A DNA stretch of 64,000 bases from Bacteroides mediterraneensis (lineage in GTDB: Bacteria; Bacteroidota; Bacteroidia; Bacteroidales; Bacteroidaceae). This document shows, one piece after another, positions 36,601 through 46,495 of this stretch. The notes beneath the pieces were generated by a model. That model made no database searches and was not told the origin of the DNA. It saw only the letters and a list, made by a program, of their open reading frames with translations. The stretch spans positions 38,794 to 102,793 of the forward strand of contig NZ_LT635783.1 of assembly GCF_900128455.1 (NCBI RefSeq). Direction: 5' to 3'. The position numbers and the translations under genes were made by a program. Positions within the stretch are counted from its first letter, which is position 1, and each line of letters starts with the position of its first letter.

Positions 36601-37992
36601 TCATTTGGCCTTTTCCACCCGTACTTTCTTTACCAGACGCAAAGCATAGTCTACCGTTTCACCGGAATCGAGAATCTTGGTATTATAGAAACAGAAAGTG
36701 GAATTAAAATCATTGCACAGATAACGGCAGTCGTACTTATTGAAGGTATCCACCCCATTCTCCTGCAACATCTCGTTCAAGCTCTCAATGGTATCATCAT
36801 ACTGGTCGCGAAAGGCTTTGGCCTCTGCCGTTGTAAATGTCCTCCACCCCGAGATTCCATCCACTTCATACGCCTCGCAAACGGAAAGAGCTTCCGCTTT
36901 CTTTAACAGCCATTGACGGGGAGAAACCAGCGTGGCTTCCACTTCGCCGGAAGACAGAGGCTCTACCTTCCACACAAAGAATGGTCCCCAGATGGTTTCC
37001 GACTCCGGAAGGACCTCCGCCACCATCACATCCGTATCATTATCGGTTTCATTGTGATTTCCTCCGTTCTCCTCTTCCTCTCCCCCTGAGTTTCCATCTC
37101 CATCCGGGACATCCGGTTTCGGGTGCTCCCAATCCTCCTCAGGGGTCATGTTCTCGAAAGGAAATTCCTCAGAAACTTCGGGTGTCCAGCCCTCTATCTG
37201 CCCGTTTCCCTCCAATGAGACTTCGCCATCCCCCGTGCTGACAAACCTATACGGTTTTCCAGCCTCCAGCGGATAGCTGAAGAAATAACCATATACCGTT
37301 TCTCCGGAGGCGGTCTTGACGTTTAACGAGAGATGGGTCTGACTGCTTTCTGACGGGAAGACATAGACAGGCCCTGCTTTCCAGATGCCTCTTACTTTTT
37401 GGCACGGCACAGAGGCAAACTGCCCGTCATTGTTCCAATTCCCCTCTAAAGTTATTCCGGAACTTACCGGCGAGATGCGTGCCTCTACTGCGATAGCGTC
37501 GTCGGGCACACCGCCAAATGACAAATACAACGCTGCGACCGCGTACGACAAGTTCATGGATATCTTTACGTCGTTCTTCAGTTTCACGACATTTTTTCCT
37601 ATCACCAACGGCGTATCTGCACAGTTTCCTTGTGAGAAAGTCAACAGCTGCTTGGCGTTTAAGCTCATCGGAGGAAGATAGTCTTCCGACGAGAGTCCGG
37701 AAATGACCGTCAGCACATACTCCCCTGTCGGCTGGGACAAGACAGGCCATTCCGTCTGCGCCTGTACCTCTTCATTCCAGACAATCGCCCCCTTCGAATC
37801 GAACAGATAGAGCTGCAAAGGATAAAGGGACGTGAAAAGCGTTGCATTAGACAAGGCCACATCCATTGTATAGGGTCCGGGAGATTCTGTTGCTTCCGTA
37901 TCATCGTCTACCTGATAAGTACCACACCCCCACAAAAAAAGCATACAAGCCCACAAGGCGAAAAATAAATGCGTCTGAATACGTAGTTCCAT
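36601..37992 (-). CDS. Fimbrillin/FimB-Mfa2-like lipoprotein
   Basis: The 463-residue protein has a lipobox (LWGC, Cys23). The N-terminal two beta-domains (about 40-280) have the pattern of Bacteroidales FimB/Mfa2 minor-fimbria or anchor lipoproteins: YPLQLYLFDSKGAIVWNEE, PTGEYVLTVISGLSS, and a later domain ending in GQIEGW. An acidic, Gly/Asn-rich linker (about 285-330) leads to a unique C-terminal ~130 residues with no recognised domain. No fimbrial operon partners are adjacent. It lies 66 bases downstream of trkA on the same strand. The role in adhesion or fimbria anchoring is inferred only. Confidence 0.6.
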   Translation of the reverse strand: MELRIQTHLFFALWACMLFLWGCGTYQVDDDTEATESPGPYTMDVALSNATLFTSLYPLQLYLFDSKGAIVWNEEVQAQTEWPVLSQPTGEYVLTVISGLSSEDYLPPMSLNAKQLLTFSQGNCADTPLVIGKNVVKLKNDVKISMNLSYAVAALYLSFGGVPDDAIAVEARISPVSSGITLEGNWNNDGQFASVPCQKVRGIWKAGPVYVFPSESSQTHLSLNVKTASGETVYGYFFSYPLEAGKPYRFVSTGDGEVSLEGNGQIEGWTPEVSEEFPFENMTPEEDWEHPKPDVPDGDGNSGGEEEENGGNHNETDNDTDVMVAEVLPESETIWGPFFVWKVEPLSSGEVEATLVSPRQWLLKKAEALSVCEAYEVDGISGWRTFTTAEAKAFRDQYDDTIESLNEMLQENGVDTFNKYDCRYLCNDFNSTFCFYNTKILDSGETVDYALRLVKKVRVEKAK

Positions 37993-38058
37993 AATGTTTT
38001 TTATTTAGAACAACGCATCCAGACGCATCCGTCCACCTTTTCGGCTTAAAAATTGCAA

Positions 38059-39396
38059 TTAAAAATATTTTTCCAGCTTCTTAATCATCATTCCAAGGCA
38101 GAAAACCACCACATGATCGTTTTCCTGAATCATGGTATTACCGGTCACCAGAATACCTTCTCCATTCCGAATCAATCCACCGATGGTGGCTCCTTTGGGA
38201 AGTCCCAAGTCCTTCACCGGCTGCTTGGTTATCTTTGCCCCCGGCTTAACGGTAAATTCGGCCACATCGGCGTTGGCAAAAGTCAGACATTTCACATTCG
38301 ACACATCGGCATCGAGCATCATCTGATAGATATGGCTGGCGGCAATGAATTTCTTATTGATGACCGTTCCGATATCCAGGCTTTCGGCCATACTGATATA
38401 ATCCACATTCTCCACTTCCGCCACGGTCTTGGTCACTCCCATCCGCTTGGCGGCCAGACATGCCAGAATATTGGTTTCGGAGTTGCCGGTCAGTGCCACA
38501 AACGCTTCCGTATTTTTGATACCTTCCTCCAGCAGAAGTTGGATATCCCGTCCATCTCCGTTAATCACCATCACTCCATCGTCCACCAGTTCCGTCAGGC
38601 GGTTGCAACGGGCTATGTTGCTCTCAATAATTTTCGCTTTCATATACTCCGGCATATACTGTACGGTACGTACAGCAATACGGCTTCCACCCATAATCAT
38701 CACATTCCGCACATCGGCTTCATTTTCTTTTCCGGAGATTTTACGGATATAAGGGATATATTTCTTGGTAGTCGTAAAGTACACGATGTCGTTCAGCTTG
38801 ATGACATCATCACCCCGTGGAATGATGGTTTCGTTACCACGCTTGATGGCCACGATATGGAACGGAATGTTTCTTCCTCCCAGCTCGTGCAAAGGCACAT
38901 TCAGAATCTCCGCCTGTTCACGCATCTTGGTTCCCAGAAGTACCAGTACCCCTCCAGCGAATTCCCACCACTGCCGAATCCAGCTCATCTTGATGGCATC
39001 CACGATATCGCGGGCAGCCAGCATCTCCGGATAAATCAGGGAATGTACTCCCAGCTTGGCAAAAAACTCCTTGTGCTTGGGCAACAGATATTCATAATTG
39101 TCGATACGAGCCACAGTTTTCTTTGCCCCCAGACTGGTCGCCAGCATACAAGCCGTCATGTTACGGCTTTCGTCGGGCATAACCCCGATAAACAAATCGG
39201 CTCCAGACACTCCGGCCTCTTTCAGCCCGTTAATCGACGTGGGCGACAGATTCACGGTCATAAGGTCCAGGTTGCTTCCCATGGCACTCAGCTTGCTTTC
39301 GTCTTCATCCATCAGGATAATATCCTGTTTTTCACCGGAAAGCAGTTTGGCCAAATGGGTACCTACGGCACCTGCACCTGCTATAATAATTTTCAT
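38059..39396 (-). CDS. trkA: Trk potassium uptake regulator TrkA (two RCK units)
   Basis: The 445-residue protein has two RCK-N/RCK-C repeats. The first NAD-binding fold starts [13 protein letters not shown] (from residue 7) and the second [15 protein letters not shown] (from about 233). TrkA is the cytosolic nucleotide-binding partner that gates a TrkH/TrkG potassium channel. Its start overlaps the dxs stop by four bases (ATGA, 39393-39396), so translation is coupled to dxs. No trkH gene follows in the window, although dxs-trkA-trkH is the order I would expect in Bacteroides. Confidence 0.94.
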   Translation of the reverse strand: MKIIIAGAGAVGTHLAKLLSGEKQDIILMDEDESKLSAMGSNLDLMTVNLSPTSINGLKEAGVSGADLFIGVMPDESRNMTACMLATSLGAKKTVARIDNYEYLLPKHKEFFAKLGVHSLIYPEMLAARDIVDAIKMSWIRQWWEFAGGVLVLLGTKMREQAEILNVPLHELGGRNIPFHIVAIKRGNETIIPRGDDVIKLNDIVYFTTTKKYIPYIRKISGKENEADVRNVMIMGGSRIAVRTVQYMPEYMKAKIIESNIARCNRLTELVDDGVMVINGDGRDIQLLLEEGIKNTEAFVALTGNSETNILACLAAKRMGVTKTVAEVENVDYISMAESLDIGTVINKKFIAASHIYQMMLDADVSNVKCLTFANADVAEFTVKPGAKITKQPVKDLGLPKGATIGGLIRNGEGILVTGNTMIQENDHVVVFCLGMMIKKLEKYF

Positions 39397-41300
39397 ATCT
39401 TGATAATCTGAGTAATTGTGTTCAATATACTTTCCTCATCAATGCCACAAATGGCATACAGGTCATTCACGGGACCATGCTGCACAAAGCGGTCGGGCAA
39501 GCCCAGACGTGTCACCCGAGGATAATAGCCATGGTCGTTCATAAACTCCAGTATGGCACTGCCCATACCGCCATTACGCACCCCGTCTTCTACGGTCAGT
39601 ATGCGCGTGAACTTCTGCCCCACTTCGTGCAGCAAGGCTTCGTCCAGCGGTTTCAGGAAACGCAAATCGTAGTGGGCAATGCTGCAGCCAAGTTCTTTTT
39701 CGGCCCGGGCAATTGCAGCAGCAGCCTTGTTGCCAATTGGCCCGATGGTAATGACAGCCAAATCGGTACCCTCTTTCAACTTTCGCCCCGTTCCAATCTC
39801 TATGGCTTCCAACGGACATTCCCAGTCGGTCAGCACGCCGCGGCCACGAGGATAACGGATGACAAAGGGTCCTTTATCCGGCAACTGAGCGGTGTACATC
39901 AATCGGCGCAATTCATGCTCGTTATAAGGAGAAGCGATGACCAGATTTGGGATAGGGCGCAAATAAGCCATATCGAAAGCCCCGTGATGGGTAGGACCGT
40001 CTTCCCCCACCAGACCGGCTCGGTCCAGGCAGAGTACCACATTCAGTTTCTGGATGGCTACATCGTGAATAATATTATCGTATGCACGCTGCATAAAAGA
40101 AGAATACACGTTACAGAACGGAAGCAAACCTTCCTTGGCCATTCCTCCTGAAAAAGTCACGGCATGGCCTTCCGCAATACCTACATCAAACACCCTGTCG
40201 GGCATCTCCTTCATCATGATGTTCATGGAGCAGCCCGACGGCATAGCCGGCGTCACCCCCACAATTCTATCGTTCTTGCGGGCCAGTTCCAGCAACGTAT
40301 TTCCAAACACTTCTTGAAACAAAGGAGGCATCCCGGTCGTGTCCGTCACGATACGTTCTCCTGTTTCCTTGTCGAAGATGCCCGGTGCATGCCATACTGT
40401 AGCCGCTTCTTCCGCCGGCTTGAAGCCTTTTCCCTTACGGGTATGAATGTGCAGAAGTTTAGGCCCCTTCATATCCTTTATTTCTTTCAATACCCTTGTC
40501 AGTGCGGTTACGTCGTGCCCGTCCACCGGACCGAAATAACGGATATTCAGCCCCTCGAAAATATTCTGCTGCTGCATCAGCATGGATTTCAGGCTGTTAT
40601 TGAAGCGTATGAGACTCTTGCGCCGTTCATCGTTCAGGATTCCCAAACGGTAAAGTTTACGGGATAAGGCGTTTCGTAGCCGGTTATACCCTTCGGAGGT
40701 ATGCAAGTTCATCAAATACTGCTTCATGCCGCCCACACTACGGTCGATGGCCATGTTGTTGTCGTTCAGAATAATCAACAGGTTATTGGGAGTGGAGGAA
40801 GCATTGTTCAAACCTTCGAAGGCCAGTCCGCCACTCATGGAACCGTCGCCGATGACCGCGACCACATGACGGTTATCTTCTCCTTTGCGGGCAGCCGCCA
40901 CAGCCATTCCTAACGCAGCAGAGATGGAATTGGACGCATGTCCGCACGTGAACGTGTCGTATTCGCTTTCCGCAGGAGAAGGGAAAGGACAAATCCCGTT
41001 CAACTTACGATTCGTATAAAAACGGTCGCGACGCCCCGTCAAGATTTTATGTCCGTAAGCCTGATGGCCTACATCCCAGACAATACGGTCGTAAGGGGTC
41101 TGATACACATAATGAAGGGCTACCGTCAGTTCCACAACCCCCAGACTGGAAGCAAAATGTCCCGGGTTGCAAGATAATTCATCTATAATTTTATTCCGCA
41201 ATTGATCACAGACCTCCGGCAACGCTTCGACAGAAAGTTTCCGTAAATCCTCAGGGCTATCTATCTTATTCAACAAATCGTATGAAGTTGTCTGTTCCAT
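39393..41300 (-). CDS. dxs: 1-deoxy-D-xylulose-5-phosphate synthase
   Basis: The 635-residue thiamine-diphosphate enzyme makes DXP from pyruvate and glyceraldehyde-3-phosphate, first step of the MEP isoprenoid pathway. It shows the transketolase-like N-domain with [16 protein letters not shown] and the ThDP motif [16 protein letters not shown], the central pyrimidine domain ([18 protein letters not shown]) and the C-terminal domain ([14 protein letters not shown]). Length is normal. A TATTTTTG box lies upstream at 41328-41335, and trkA overlaps its end. Confidence 0.96.
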   Translation of the reverse strand: MEQTTSYDLLNKIDSPEDLRKLSVEALPEVCDQLRNKIIDELSCNPGHFASSLGVVELTVALHYVYQTPYDRIVWDVGHQAYGHKILTGRRDRFYTNRKLNGICPFPSPAESEYDTFTCGHASNSISAALGMAVAAARKGEDNRHVVAVIGDGSMSGGLAFEGLNNASSTPNNLLIILNDNNMAIDRSVGGMKQYLMNLHTSEGYNRLRNALSRKLYRLGILNDERRKSLIRFNNSLKSMLMQQQNIFEGLNIRYFGPVDGHDVTALTRVLKEIKDMKGPKLLHIHTRKGKGFKPAEEAATVWHAPGIFDKETGERIVTDTTGMPPLFQEVFGNTLLELARKNDRIVGVTPAMPSGCSMNIMMKEMPDRVFDVGIAEGHAVTFSGGMAKEGLLPFCNVYSSFMQRAYDNIIHDVAIQKLNVVLCLDRAGLVGEDGPTHHGAFDMAYLRPIPNLVIASPYNEHELRRLMYTAQLPDKGPFVIRYPRGRGVLTDWECPLEAIEIGTGRKLKEGTDLAVITIGPIGNKAAAAIARAEKELGCSIAHYDLRFLKPLDEALLHEVGQKFTRILTVEDGVRNGGMGSAILEFMNDHGYYPRVTRLGLPDRFVQHGPVNDLYAICGIDEESILNTITQIIKI

Positions 41301-41327
41301 CCTTGTTCTTCATTAACTTTAATCGTA

Positions 41328-41335
41328 CAAAAATA
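41328..41335 (-). promoter_or_regulatory. -7 box (TATTTTTG) for dxs-trkA
   Basis: Minus-strand TATTTTTG, 27 bases before dxs and divergent from the box at 41358. Confidence 0.55.
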
Positions 41336-41357
41336 GCACAAATATAGTGAATGTATT

Positions 41358-41365
41358 TACATTTG
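41358..41365 (+). promoter_or_regulatory. -7 box (TACATTTG) for the GSCFA-murF/alr operon
   Basis: Exact TAnnTTTG match 19 bases before the GSCFA start. Confidence 0.6.
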
Positions 41366-41384
41366 CAGTAAAATTTCTCTGATT

Positions 41385-42371
41385 ATGGAATTTAGGACTA
41401 AAGTTGAACTGCCCGTGAACGGGCCGAAACTGCATCATGCTGACAAATTGATGATATGGGGCTCCTGTTTCTCCGAACACATCGGCAACTTATTGACGGA
41501 AAACAAATTCACCTGCGACGTGAATCCTTTCGGCGTGTTGTACAACCCCCTGTCGATTATCTCTTCCATGCAGTGCCTGTGGGACGGAACCCTCTACGAG
41601 GAAAAAGACCTGCAACACACCGCAGACACATGGTACAGCCTGATGCACCACAGCAGTTTCTCTTCTTCTTCCATGGAGGAATGCCTGGAAAAAATCAACG
41701 AACGCATCCGTAAAGGACATGAGAACCTGCGGCAAGCCGACTGGATTCTCATTACCTGGGGGTCCTCATTCGTCTATACCTGGAAAGAGAACGGAAAAAT
41801 TGTGGGAAATTGCCATAAGCTGCCGGCTCGTCTCTTCGAACGGAAGAGAATCGGTACCGATGAGATTGTCGAAGCCTATCTTCCCCTGCTCCGCCAGATA
41901 AAAACACTCCGCCCGCAGCTACAGTGCCTGTTTACGGTAAGTCCCATACGGCACCTGAAAGACGGCCTGCACGGAAACCAGCTCAGCAAAGCCAATCTGC
42001 TGCTGGCCGCCGACAAGATTTGCCAGGAACTCGATTTCTGCCATTACTTCCCTTCGTATGAAATCATGATGGACGAACTGCGGGACTATCGCTTCTATGC
42101 TGACGACATGATGCACCCGTCTGCACTCGCCATCCAATACATCTGGGAATGTTTCAGCAATACCTACTTCACCTCCTCCACCCTCTCCTTCCTGAAAGAA
42201 TGGGAGAAGATACGGCGCGGACTGGCCCATAGGCCTTTCAATCCCGAAACGGAAGCCTACCAAACCTTTTTAAGTCAAATACTGTTAAAGATAGAGGAGT
42301 TAAAAGAAAAATTACCGTACTTAGATGTTCAAAAGGAAATAAAGTTATGTCAAGCACAATTGAAGAAATAA
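41385..42371 (+). CDS. GSCFA-domain protein (SGNH-like hydrolase fold)
   Basis: The 328-residue protein carries the defining GSCFSEHIG motif (from residue 27) and later blocks ITWGSSFVY, FTVSPIRHLKDG and YFPSYEIMMDELRDYRFYADDMMHPS. The last includes a Asp/His pair of the kind found in SGNH/GDSL hydrolases. It is probably a cytosolic esterase or O-acyl-processing enzyme. The 3' end overlaps the start of murF-alr by 25 bases, so the pair is cotranscribed and possibly coupled, hinting at a role connected with cell-wall precursors. Confidence 0.88.
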   Translation: MEFRTKVELPVNGPKLHHADKLMIWGSCFSEHIGNLLTENKFTCDVNPFGVLYNPLSIISSMQCLWDGTLYEEKDLQHTADTWYSLMHHSSFSSSSMEECLEKINERIRKGHENLRQADWILITWGSSFVYTWKENGKIVGNCHKLPARLFERKRIGTDEIVEAYLPLLRQIKTLRPQLQCLFTVSPIRHLKDGLHGNQLSKANLLLAADKICQELDFCHYFPSYEIMMDELRDYRFYADDMMHPSALAIQYIWECFSNTYFTSSTLSFLKEWEKIRRGLAHRPFNPETEAYQTFLSQILLKIEELKEKLPYLDVQKEIKLCQAQLKK

Positions 42372-44812
42372 CCTCCATCCTGGGGGCTGAACGCAGAGGA
42401 AACACGCCCGCTACCATCGACTGGATTTTAACAGACAGCCGGTCATTGTGTTTCCCGGAAGAAACTCTGTTTTTTGCCTTGAAAACAAAACGTAACGACG
42501 GACATAAATATATCCCGGACCTTTACCAGAAAGGGGTACGCAACTTTGTCGTGAACGAAATACCCGAAACAGCTTCCTCCTATCAGGATGCCAATTTTCT
42601 GATTGTCCCCAACCCGCTGAAGGCCTTGCAACGGCTGGCCTCCAAACATCGGGAACAGTTTCAGGTGCCAGTCATCGGCATCACGGGAAGTAACGGAAAA
42701 ACCGTTGTCAAAGAGTGGTTGTACCAGCTGCTCAGCCCGGATCGCGTCATCACCCGCTCTCCAAGAAGCTATAACTCCCAAATCGGTGTGCCCCTCTCCG
42801 TATGGCTCATGAATGAGCATACCGAGCTGGGTATCTTTGAAGCCGGTATCTCCGAAATGGGCGAAATGGAAGCCCTGCGCCCCATCATCCAGCCTACCAT
42901 CGGTATCCTGACCAACATCGGGGGAGCCCATCAGGAAAATTTCTCTTCTCTGCAAGACAAATGCATGGAGAAGCTCCAACTCTTTAAAGACTGTGACGTG
43001 ATTGTCTACAATGGCGACAATGAACTTATTGCCAGCTGTGTCACCAAATCTTTGTTCACGGCCCGTGAAATCGCCTGGTCGACCAAAGATTCCGAACGCC
43101 CGCTCTTTATCGAAAAGATACTGAAAGATGAAACCGGAACCACCATCAAATACCGTTATCTAGGATTCTTCAAGGAATACCGGATTCCGTTTATTGACGA
43201 TGCTTCCATCGAAAACTCACTCAACTGCCTGGCTGTAGCCCTTTACCTGATGGTACCACCTGAAACCATTGCAGAACGTATGCTCCACCTGGAACCCATT
43301 GCCATGCGTCTGGAAGTGAAGGAAGGAAAAAACGGCTGTACACTGATTAATGACAGTTACAATTCGGATTTTGCCTCTCTCGATATCGCACTGGACTTTA
43401 TGATGAGACGCTCGGAGGACAAGAACCGCAAACGCACACTGATTCTGTCGGACATGCTGGAAAGTGGACAAACCAGCAAACTGCTCTACAGACAGGTGGC
43501 CGACCTCGTACACAGCCGGAAAGTAGACCATATCATCGGAGTGGGCGAAGAAATCTCCGCAGCAGCCAACCGGTTTGAAATCCAAAAGGATTTCTTTCCC
43601 AACACCGCAGAACTTTTGAACTCAGGCCTGCTTCACCAATTGCACAACGAAGACATTCTGATAAAAGGGGCCCGCGTATTCCATTTCGATGAGATTACCG
43701 ACGCACTCGAATTGAAGGTGCACGAAACCATCCTCGAAATCAACCTGAATGCACTGGTCGACAATTTGAACCATTACCGGAACAAGCTGAAACCGGGAGT
43801 CAAGATGGTCTGCATGGTAAAAGCCTCAGCCTATGGAGCCGGTTCTTTTGAGATTGCAAAAACGTTGGAAGACCAACGGGTGGACTATCTGGCCGTGGCC
43901 GTAGCCGATGAAGGAGCCGATTTACGAAAAGCGGGAATCAACAGTTCCATTCTCATTATGAACCCGGAAATCACGGCCTTCAAGACCATGTTTGATTATC
44001 GCCTGGAACCGGAAGTGTACAGTTTCCATTTATTGGAAGAACTGATTAAAGCTGCCGAACGCGAAGGAGTGAGCAACTTCCCGATTCACATCAAGATTGA
44101 TACGGGCATGCACCGCCTGGGATTCGCTCCGGAAGAAATGCCTCAACTGGTACAACGCCTGCAAAAGCAGAGTGCGGTCATTCCCCGTTCCGTATTCTCT
44201 CACCTGGTTGGTAGTGACGCAGAACGTTTCGATGCCTTTACCCGCCATCAGATAGAAACCTTTGAAGCTGCCTCAAGCGAACTTCAGCAAGGTTTCAAGC
44301 ACAAGATTATCCGTCACATCTGCAACACGGCGGGCATCGAACGCTACCCGGGAGCACAGTTTGACATGGTACGTCTGGGAATCGGACTCTACGGCATCGA
44401 CCCGTTTACCAACAAGATGCTGCATAACGTCACAACTTTAAAAACCACCATCCTGCAGATTCACGATGTACCTGCTGACGACACCGTAGGCTACAGCCGG
44501 AAGGGAGTTCTCACTCGCGATTCCCGTATCGCTGCCATTCCTATCGGATATGCGGACGGACTGAACCGACATTTGGGTAACGGACATGGCTACTGTCTGG
44601 TAAACGGACAAAAAGCGCCTTATGTAGGAAACATCTGTATGGACGTGTGCATGATTGACGTGACCGACATCGACTGCAAAGAAGGCGACAAAGCCATCAT
44701 CTTCGGTGATGACCTTCCAGTCACTGTCCTGTCGGATATCCTCGATACCATTCCGTATGAAATCCTGACAAGCGTTTCCAATCGTGTAAAAAGAGTGTAC
44801 TATCAAGACTGA
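42347..44812 (+). CDS. Bifunctional MurF (UDP-MurNAc-tripeptide:D-Ala-D-Ala ligase) / alanine racemase
   Basis: The 821-residue fusion has a Mur ligase half (about 1-455) with ATP-binding GITGSNGKTVVKE (from 111) and a PLP racemase half (about 460-821) with Lys492 (VKASAYG) and Tyr716 (GYSRKG). The racemase makes D-alanine from L-alanine and the ligase adds D-Ala-D-Ala to the UDP-MurNAc-tripeptide, both in the cytosol. MurF-Alr fusion is well known in Bacteroidota and is not novel. The gene ends in a strong terminator. Confidence 0.96.
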   Translation: MSSTIEEITSILGAERRGNTPATIDWILTDSRSLCFPEETLFFALKTKRNDGHKYIPDLYQKGVRNFVVNEIPETASSYQDANFLIVPNPLKALQRLASKHREQFQVPVIGITGSNGKTVVKEWLYQLLSPDRVITRSPRSYNSQIGVPLSVWLMNEHTELGIFEAGISEMGEMEALRPIIQPTIGILTNIGGAHQENFSSLQDKCMEKLQLFKDCDVIVYNGDNELIASCVTKSLFTAREIAWSTKDSERPLFIEKILKDETGTTIKYRYLGFFKEYRIPFIDDASIENSLNCLAVALYLMVPPETIAERMLHLEPIAMRLEVKEGKNGCTLINDSYNSDFASLDIALDFMMRRSEDKNRKRTLILSDMLESGQTSKLLYRQVADLVHSRKVDHIIGVGEEISAAANRFEIQKDFFPNTAELLNSGLLHQLHNEDILIKGARVFHFDEITDALELKVHETILEINLNALVDNLNHYRNKLKPGVKMVCMVKASAYGAGSFEIAKTLEDQRVDYLAVAVADEGADLRKAGINSSILIMNPEITAFKTMFDYRLEPEVYSFHLLEELIKAAEREGVSNFPIHIKIDTGMHRLGFAPEEMPQLVQRLQKQSAVIPRSVFSHLVGSDAERFDAFTRHQIETFEAASSELQQGFKHKIIRHICNTAGIERYPGAQFDMVRLGIGLYGIDPFTNKMLHNVTTLKTTILQIHDVPADDTVGYSRKGVLTRDSRIAAIPIGYADGLNRHLGNGHGYCLVNGQKAPYVGNICMDVCMIDVTDIDCKEGDKAIIFGDDLPVTVLSDILDTIPYEILTSVSNRVKRVYYQD

Positions 44813-44837
44813 TTCGTCAATTACACAGATAAACAAA

Positions 44838-44887
44838 TACAGCCTCTGGCATGAAAAGATAATTCAATGCCAGAGGCTGTATTTTTA
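44838..44887. terminator. Bidirectional terminator between murF-alr and the lysine exporter genes
   Basis: Perfect 15-bp inverted repeat (44838-44852 with 44867-44881) followed by TTTTTAT on the plus strand, placed between convergent genes. Confidence 0.9.
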
Positions 44888-44906
44888 TCTATATAACAGA
44901 TATCTC

Positions 44907-45509
44907 TTAGAAAGAACAAAAGAAAGTGACCAGAAACGGCACGCTGAAGTCGGTCACAAAACCATGAAAGATGGACACAATCACAAACTGTTGCCCGGAA
45001 CAACGGGTAATGATGGGCAACGTGGTATCCATGGTGGTAGCTCCTCCCGAGGAGATAGGTGCCAAGTTACCAAACCAACGCACTAGCAAAGGAGCCCCCA
45101 ACAGCGTCATAATCTCCCGGAAAATATTCGACAACAAAGCCACTGTACCCAGTTCCGGTCCCTTATACTCAGTGATAAAAATACTGGATAACGAATAATA
45201 GCCCATGCCCGAACCTACCGCCATACAATCGGCCATACTCCGATGGGGTAGCAGGACACTCACCAAGGCCGCGGCAGTCAACGTACCCAGAATCGTGGCT
45301 ATGGGGAGAAACACCAGCCTCGGATTCAAAGCACGAAAGTTTCTCAAAGTCTGCGGGTCATTCCCGATGCTCAATCCCACACTGAACATCAATCCGCACA
45401 AAGCATAAAAACTGACATTCGTCTCACCCACGTCAAAAGGCAGCCAATGGAACGCCCCACACAGGGTGCCCAGCACGAAAAAGCCTATAATAATCAAACT
45501 CCCTTTCAT
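44907..45509 (-). CDS. LysO-family transporter, C-terminal part (split gene product)
   Basis: The 200-residue membrane protein has about six helices and matches the C-terminal two thirds of E. coli LysO (about 299 residues). Family-like blocks are CGLMFSVGLSIG, MAVGSGMGYYSLSS and GGATTMDTTLPIITRCSGQQFV. LysO exports L-lysine across the inner membrane. The N-terminal third is encoded by the separate upstream gene, and the two overlap by four bases (ATGA, 45506-45509). The two polypeptides presumably assemble into one carrier. Confidence 0.85.
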   Translation of the reverse strand: MKGSLIIIGFFVLGTLCGAFHWLPFDVGETNVSFYALCGLMFSVGLSIGNDPQTLRNFRALNPRLVFLPIATILGTLTAAALVSVLLPHRSMADCMAVGSGMGYYSLSSIFITEYKGPELGTVALLSNIFREIMTLLGAPLLVRWFGNLAPISSGGATTMDTTLPIITRCSGQQFVIVSIFHGFVTDFSVPFLVTFFCSF

Positions 45510-45784
45510 ACCTTTCCCCTCTTCCCTTTATACAGCCAATGCCACAATACCCAAGCCAAAGCACAGCTGCCCAACACGCAAGCCAGTGCAATGAAAAAAG
45601 CTTCTCCTCCTAGCGTGACCAAGCCTTCCACAATCCGGCGATTTCCGCCTACCTCCACCCCAAGCAGGAACAAAAGCACCCAAATCAATACGGTAATCAC
45701 CTTCCCAATCCAGGAAAGTCTCTGACGACGAAACAGAAAGCCTATCGCTATTCCACCGAACATGACACCTATTACTGTAAACAT
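45506..45784 (-). CDS. LysO-family transporter, N-terminal part (split gene product)
   Basis: The 92-residue protein has about three hydrophobic helices and fits the N-terminal third of LysO (RRQRLSWIGKVITVLIWVLLFLLGVEVGG has the family pattern). Together with the 200-residue product downstream it adds up to 292 residues, close to full-length LysO. No frameshift is needed to explain the split: both genes have normal starts and stops, with ATGA coupling. A TATTTTTG box lies 27 bases upstream. Confidence 0.8.
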   Translation of the reverse strand: MFTVIGVMFGGIAIGFLFRRQRLSWIGKVITVLIWVLLFLLGVEVGGNRRIVEGLVTLGGEAFFIALACVLGSCALAWVLWHWLYKGKRGKV

Positions 45785-45810
45785 GTAGTAACCTTATTCA
45801 AAATCTGCTG

Positions 45811-45818
45811 CAAAAATA
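45811..45818 (-). promoter_or_regulatory. -7 box (TATTTTTG) for the split lysO genes
   Basis: Minus-strand TATTTTTG, an exact TAnnTTTG match 27 bases before the first split gene. Confidence 0.55.
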
Positions 45819-45874
45819 ACGAAAAAAGTCTACTTCTTCCCCCTCCCCAAAGACGGTTATGAAAGACTTCAAAC

Positions 45875-45910
45875 AAAAAAGGATTACTGCTCACGCGGTA
45901 ATCCTTTTTT
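45875..45910. terminator. Bidirectional terminator
   Basis: Perfect 13-bp inverted repeat (A6-GGATTAC at 45875-45887 and its complement at 45898-45910) with A and T runs on both sides. On the minus strand it ends the sigma factor operon about 110 bases after the anti-sigma-like gene. Confidence 0.88.
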
Positions 45911-46018
45911 ATCTAGTTAGTAGATTAATTTTGAGAGAATTGAAACTTCACAGCCTCATTGTTGTTTTAAGTTCTAATAAGCACTAACTATATTTATATA
46001 AAAGCAAATGAAAATGTT

Positions 46019-46495
46019 CTATCTGTTACTGTTCTCCTCCAGCCTGGGCTTGGGAGAAGTTTCTTTCATCAGTGTCCTCACCGAATCGGCCTCATAAGCC
46101 ACCTGTGGGTCTGCCTGGCGATTCTCGAACTGATCATGTACATATACGATACCTGAAGCATCGCCCTCACCTGCATGCTTTACCACACCCCCAAGAGTGA
46201 AAAGCAAAATCATCATGGCTGCAGCCTTAAACAACGGCATAAAACGCGTATAAAGCGTCAACCGTCTGGCCTTTACCACCGGACGTTCAATTTCTGCCAG
46301 CACGCGCTTGTCAAAATCTTCACCCAGCTTCATTTCGCCCGCAGCTTCCTGGTAAGTAAACAAAGAACGGTAACGGCGCAAATGGGCGGGAAGTTCTTTC
46401 TGCTGAAAGAAAATCCGGAGAATCTGTTCTTCCTCCACGGAAGTTTCACAGTTCCAGTAGCGTTCCAGAAGTTGTTCAATGTACTTATAGTCCAT
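46019..46495 (-). CDS. Membrane-anchored, anti-sigma-factor-like protein
   Basis: The 158 residues comprise an N-terminal helical cytosolic part (about 1-80, MDYKYIEQLLERYWNCETSVEEEQ), one membrane helix (about 85-107) and a short extracytoplasmic tail. This layout, with an overlapping ECF sigma gene upstream (11-base overlap at 46485-46495), is typical of a partner that holds a sigma factor at the membrane. There is no FecR domain or zinc HCC motif, so the assignment is by context. No target operon is evident. Confidence 0.65.
   Translation of the reverse strand: MDYKYIEQLLERYWNCETSVEEEQILRIFFQQKELPAHLRRYRSLFTYQEAAGEMKLGEDFDKRVLAEIERPVVKARRLTLYTRFMPLFKAAAMMILLFTLGGVVKHAGEGDASGIVYVHDQFENRQADPQVAYEADSVRTLMKETSPKPRLEENSNR

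Noticed and set aside
42347-44812. MurF-alanine racemase fusion as a new system
   Set aside because: This fusion is already known to be common in Bacteroidota, so it is a taxon marker, not a novelty.
45506-45784. Frameshift or sequencing error splitting lysO
   Set aside because: Both pieces have proper starts and stops with a clean ATGA overlap, so a real two-gene arrangement is more likely; kept as a finding.
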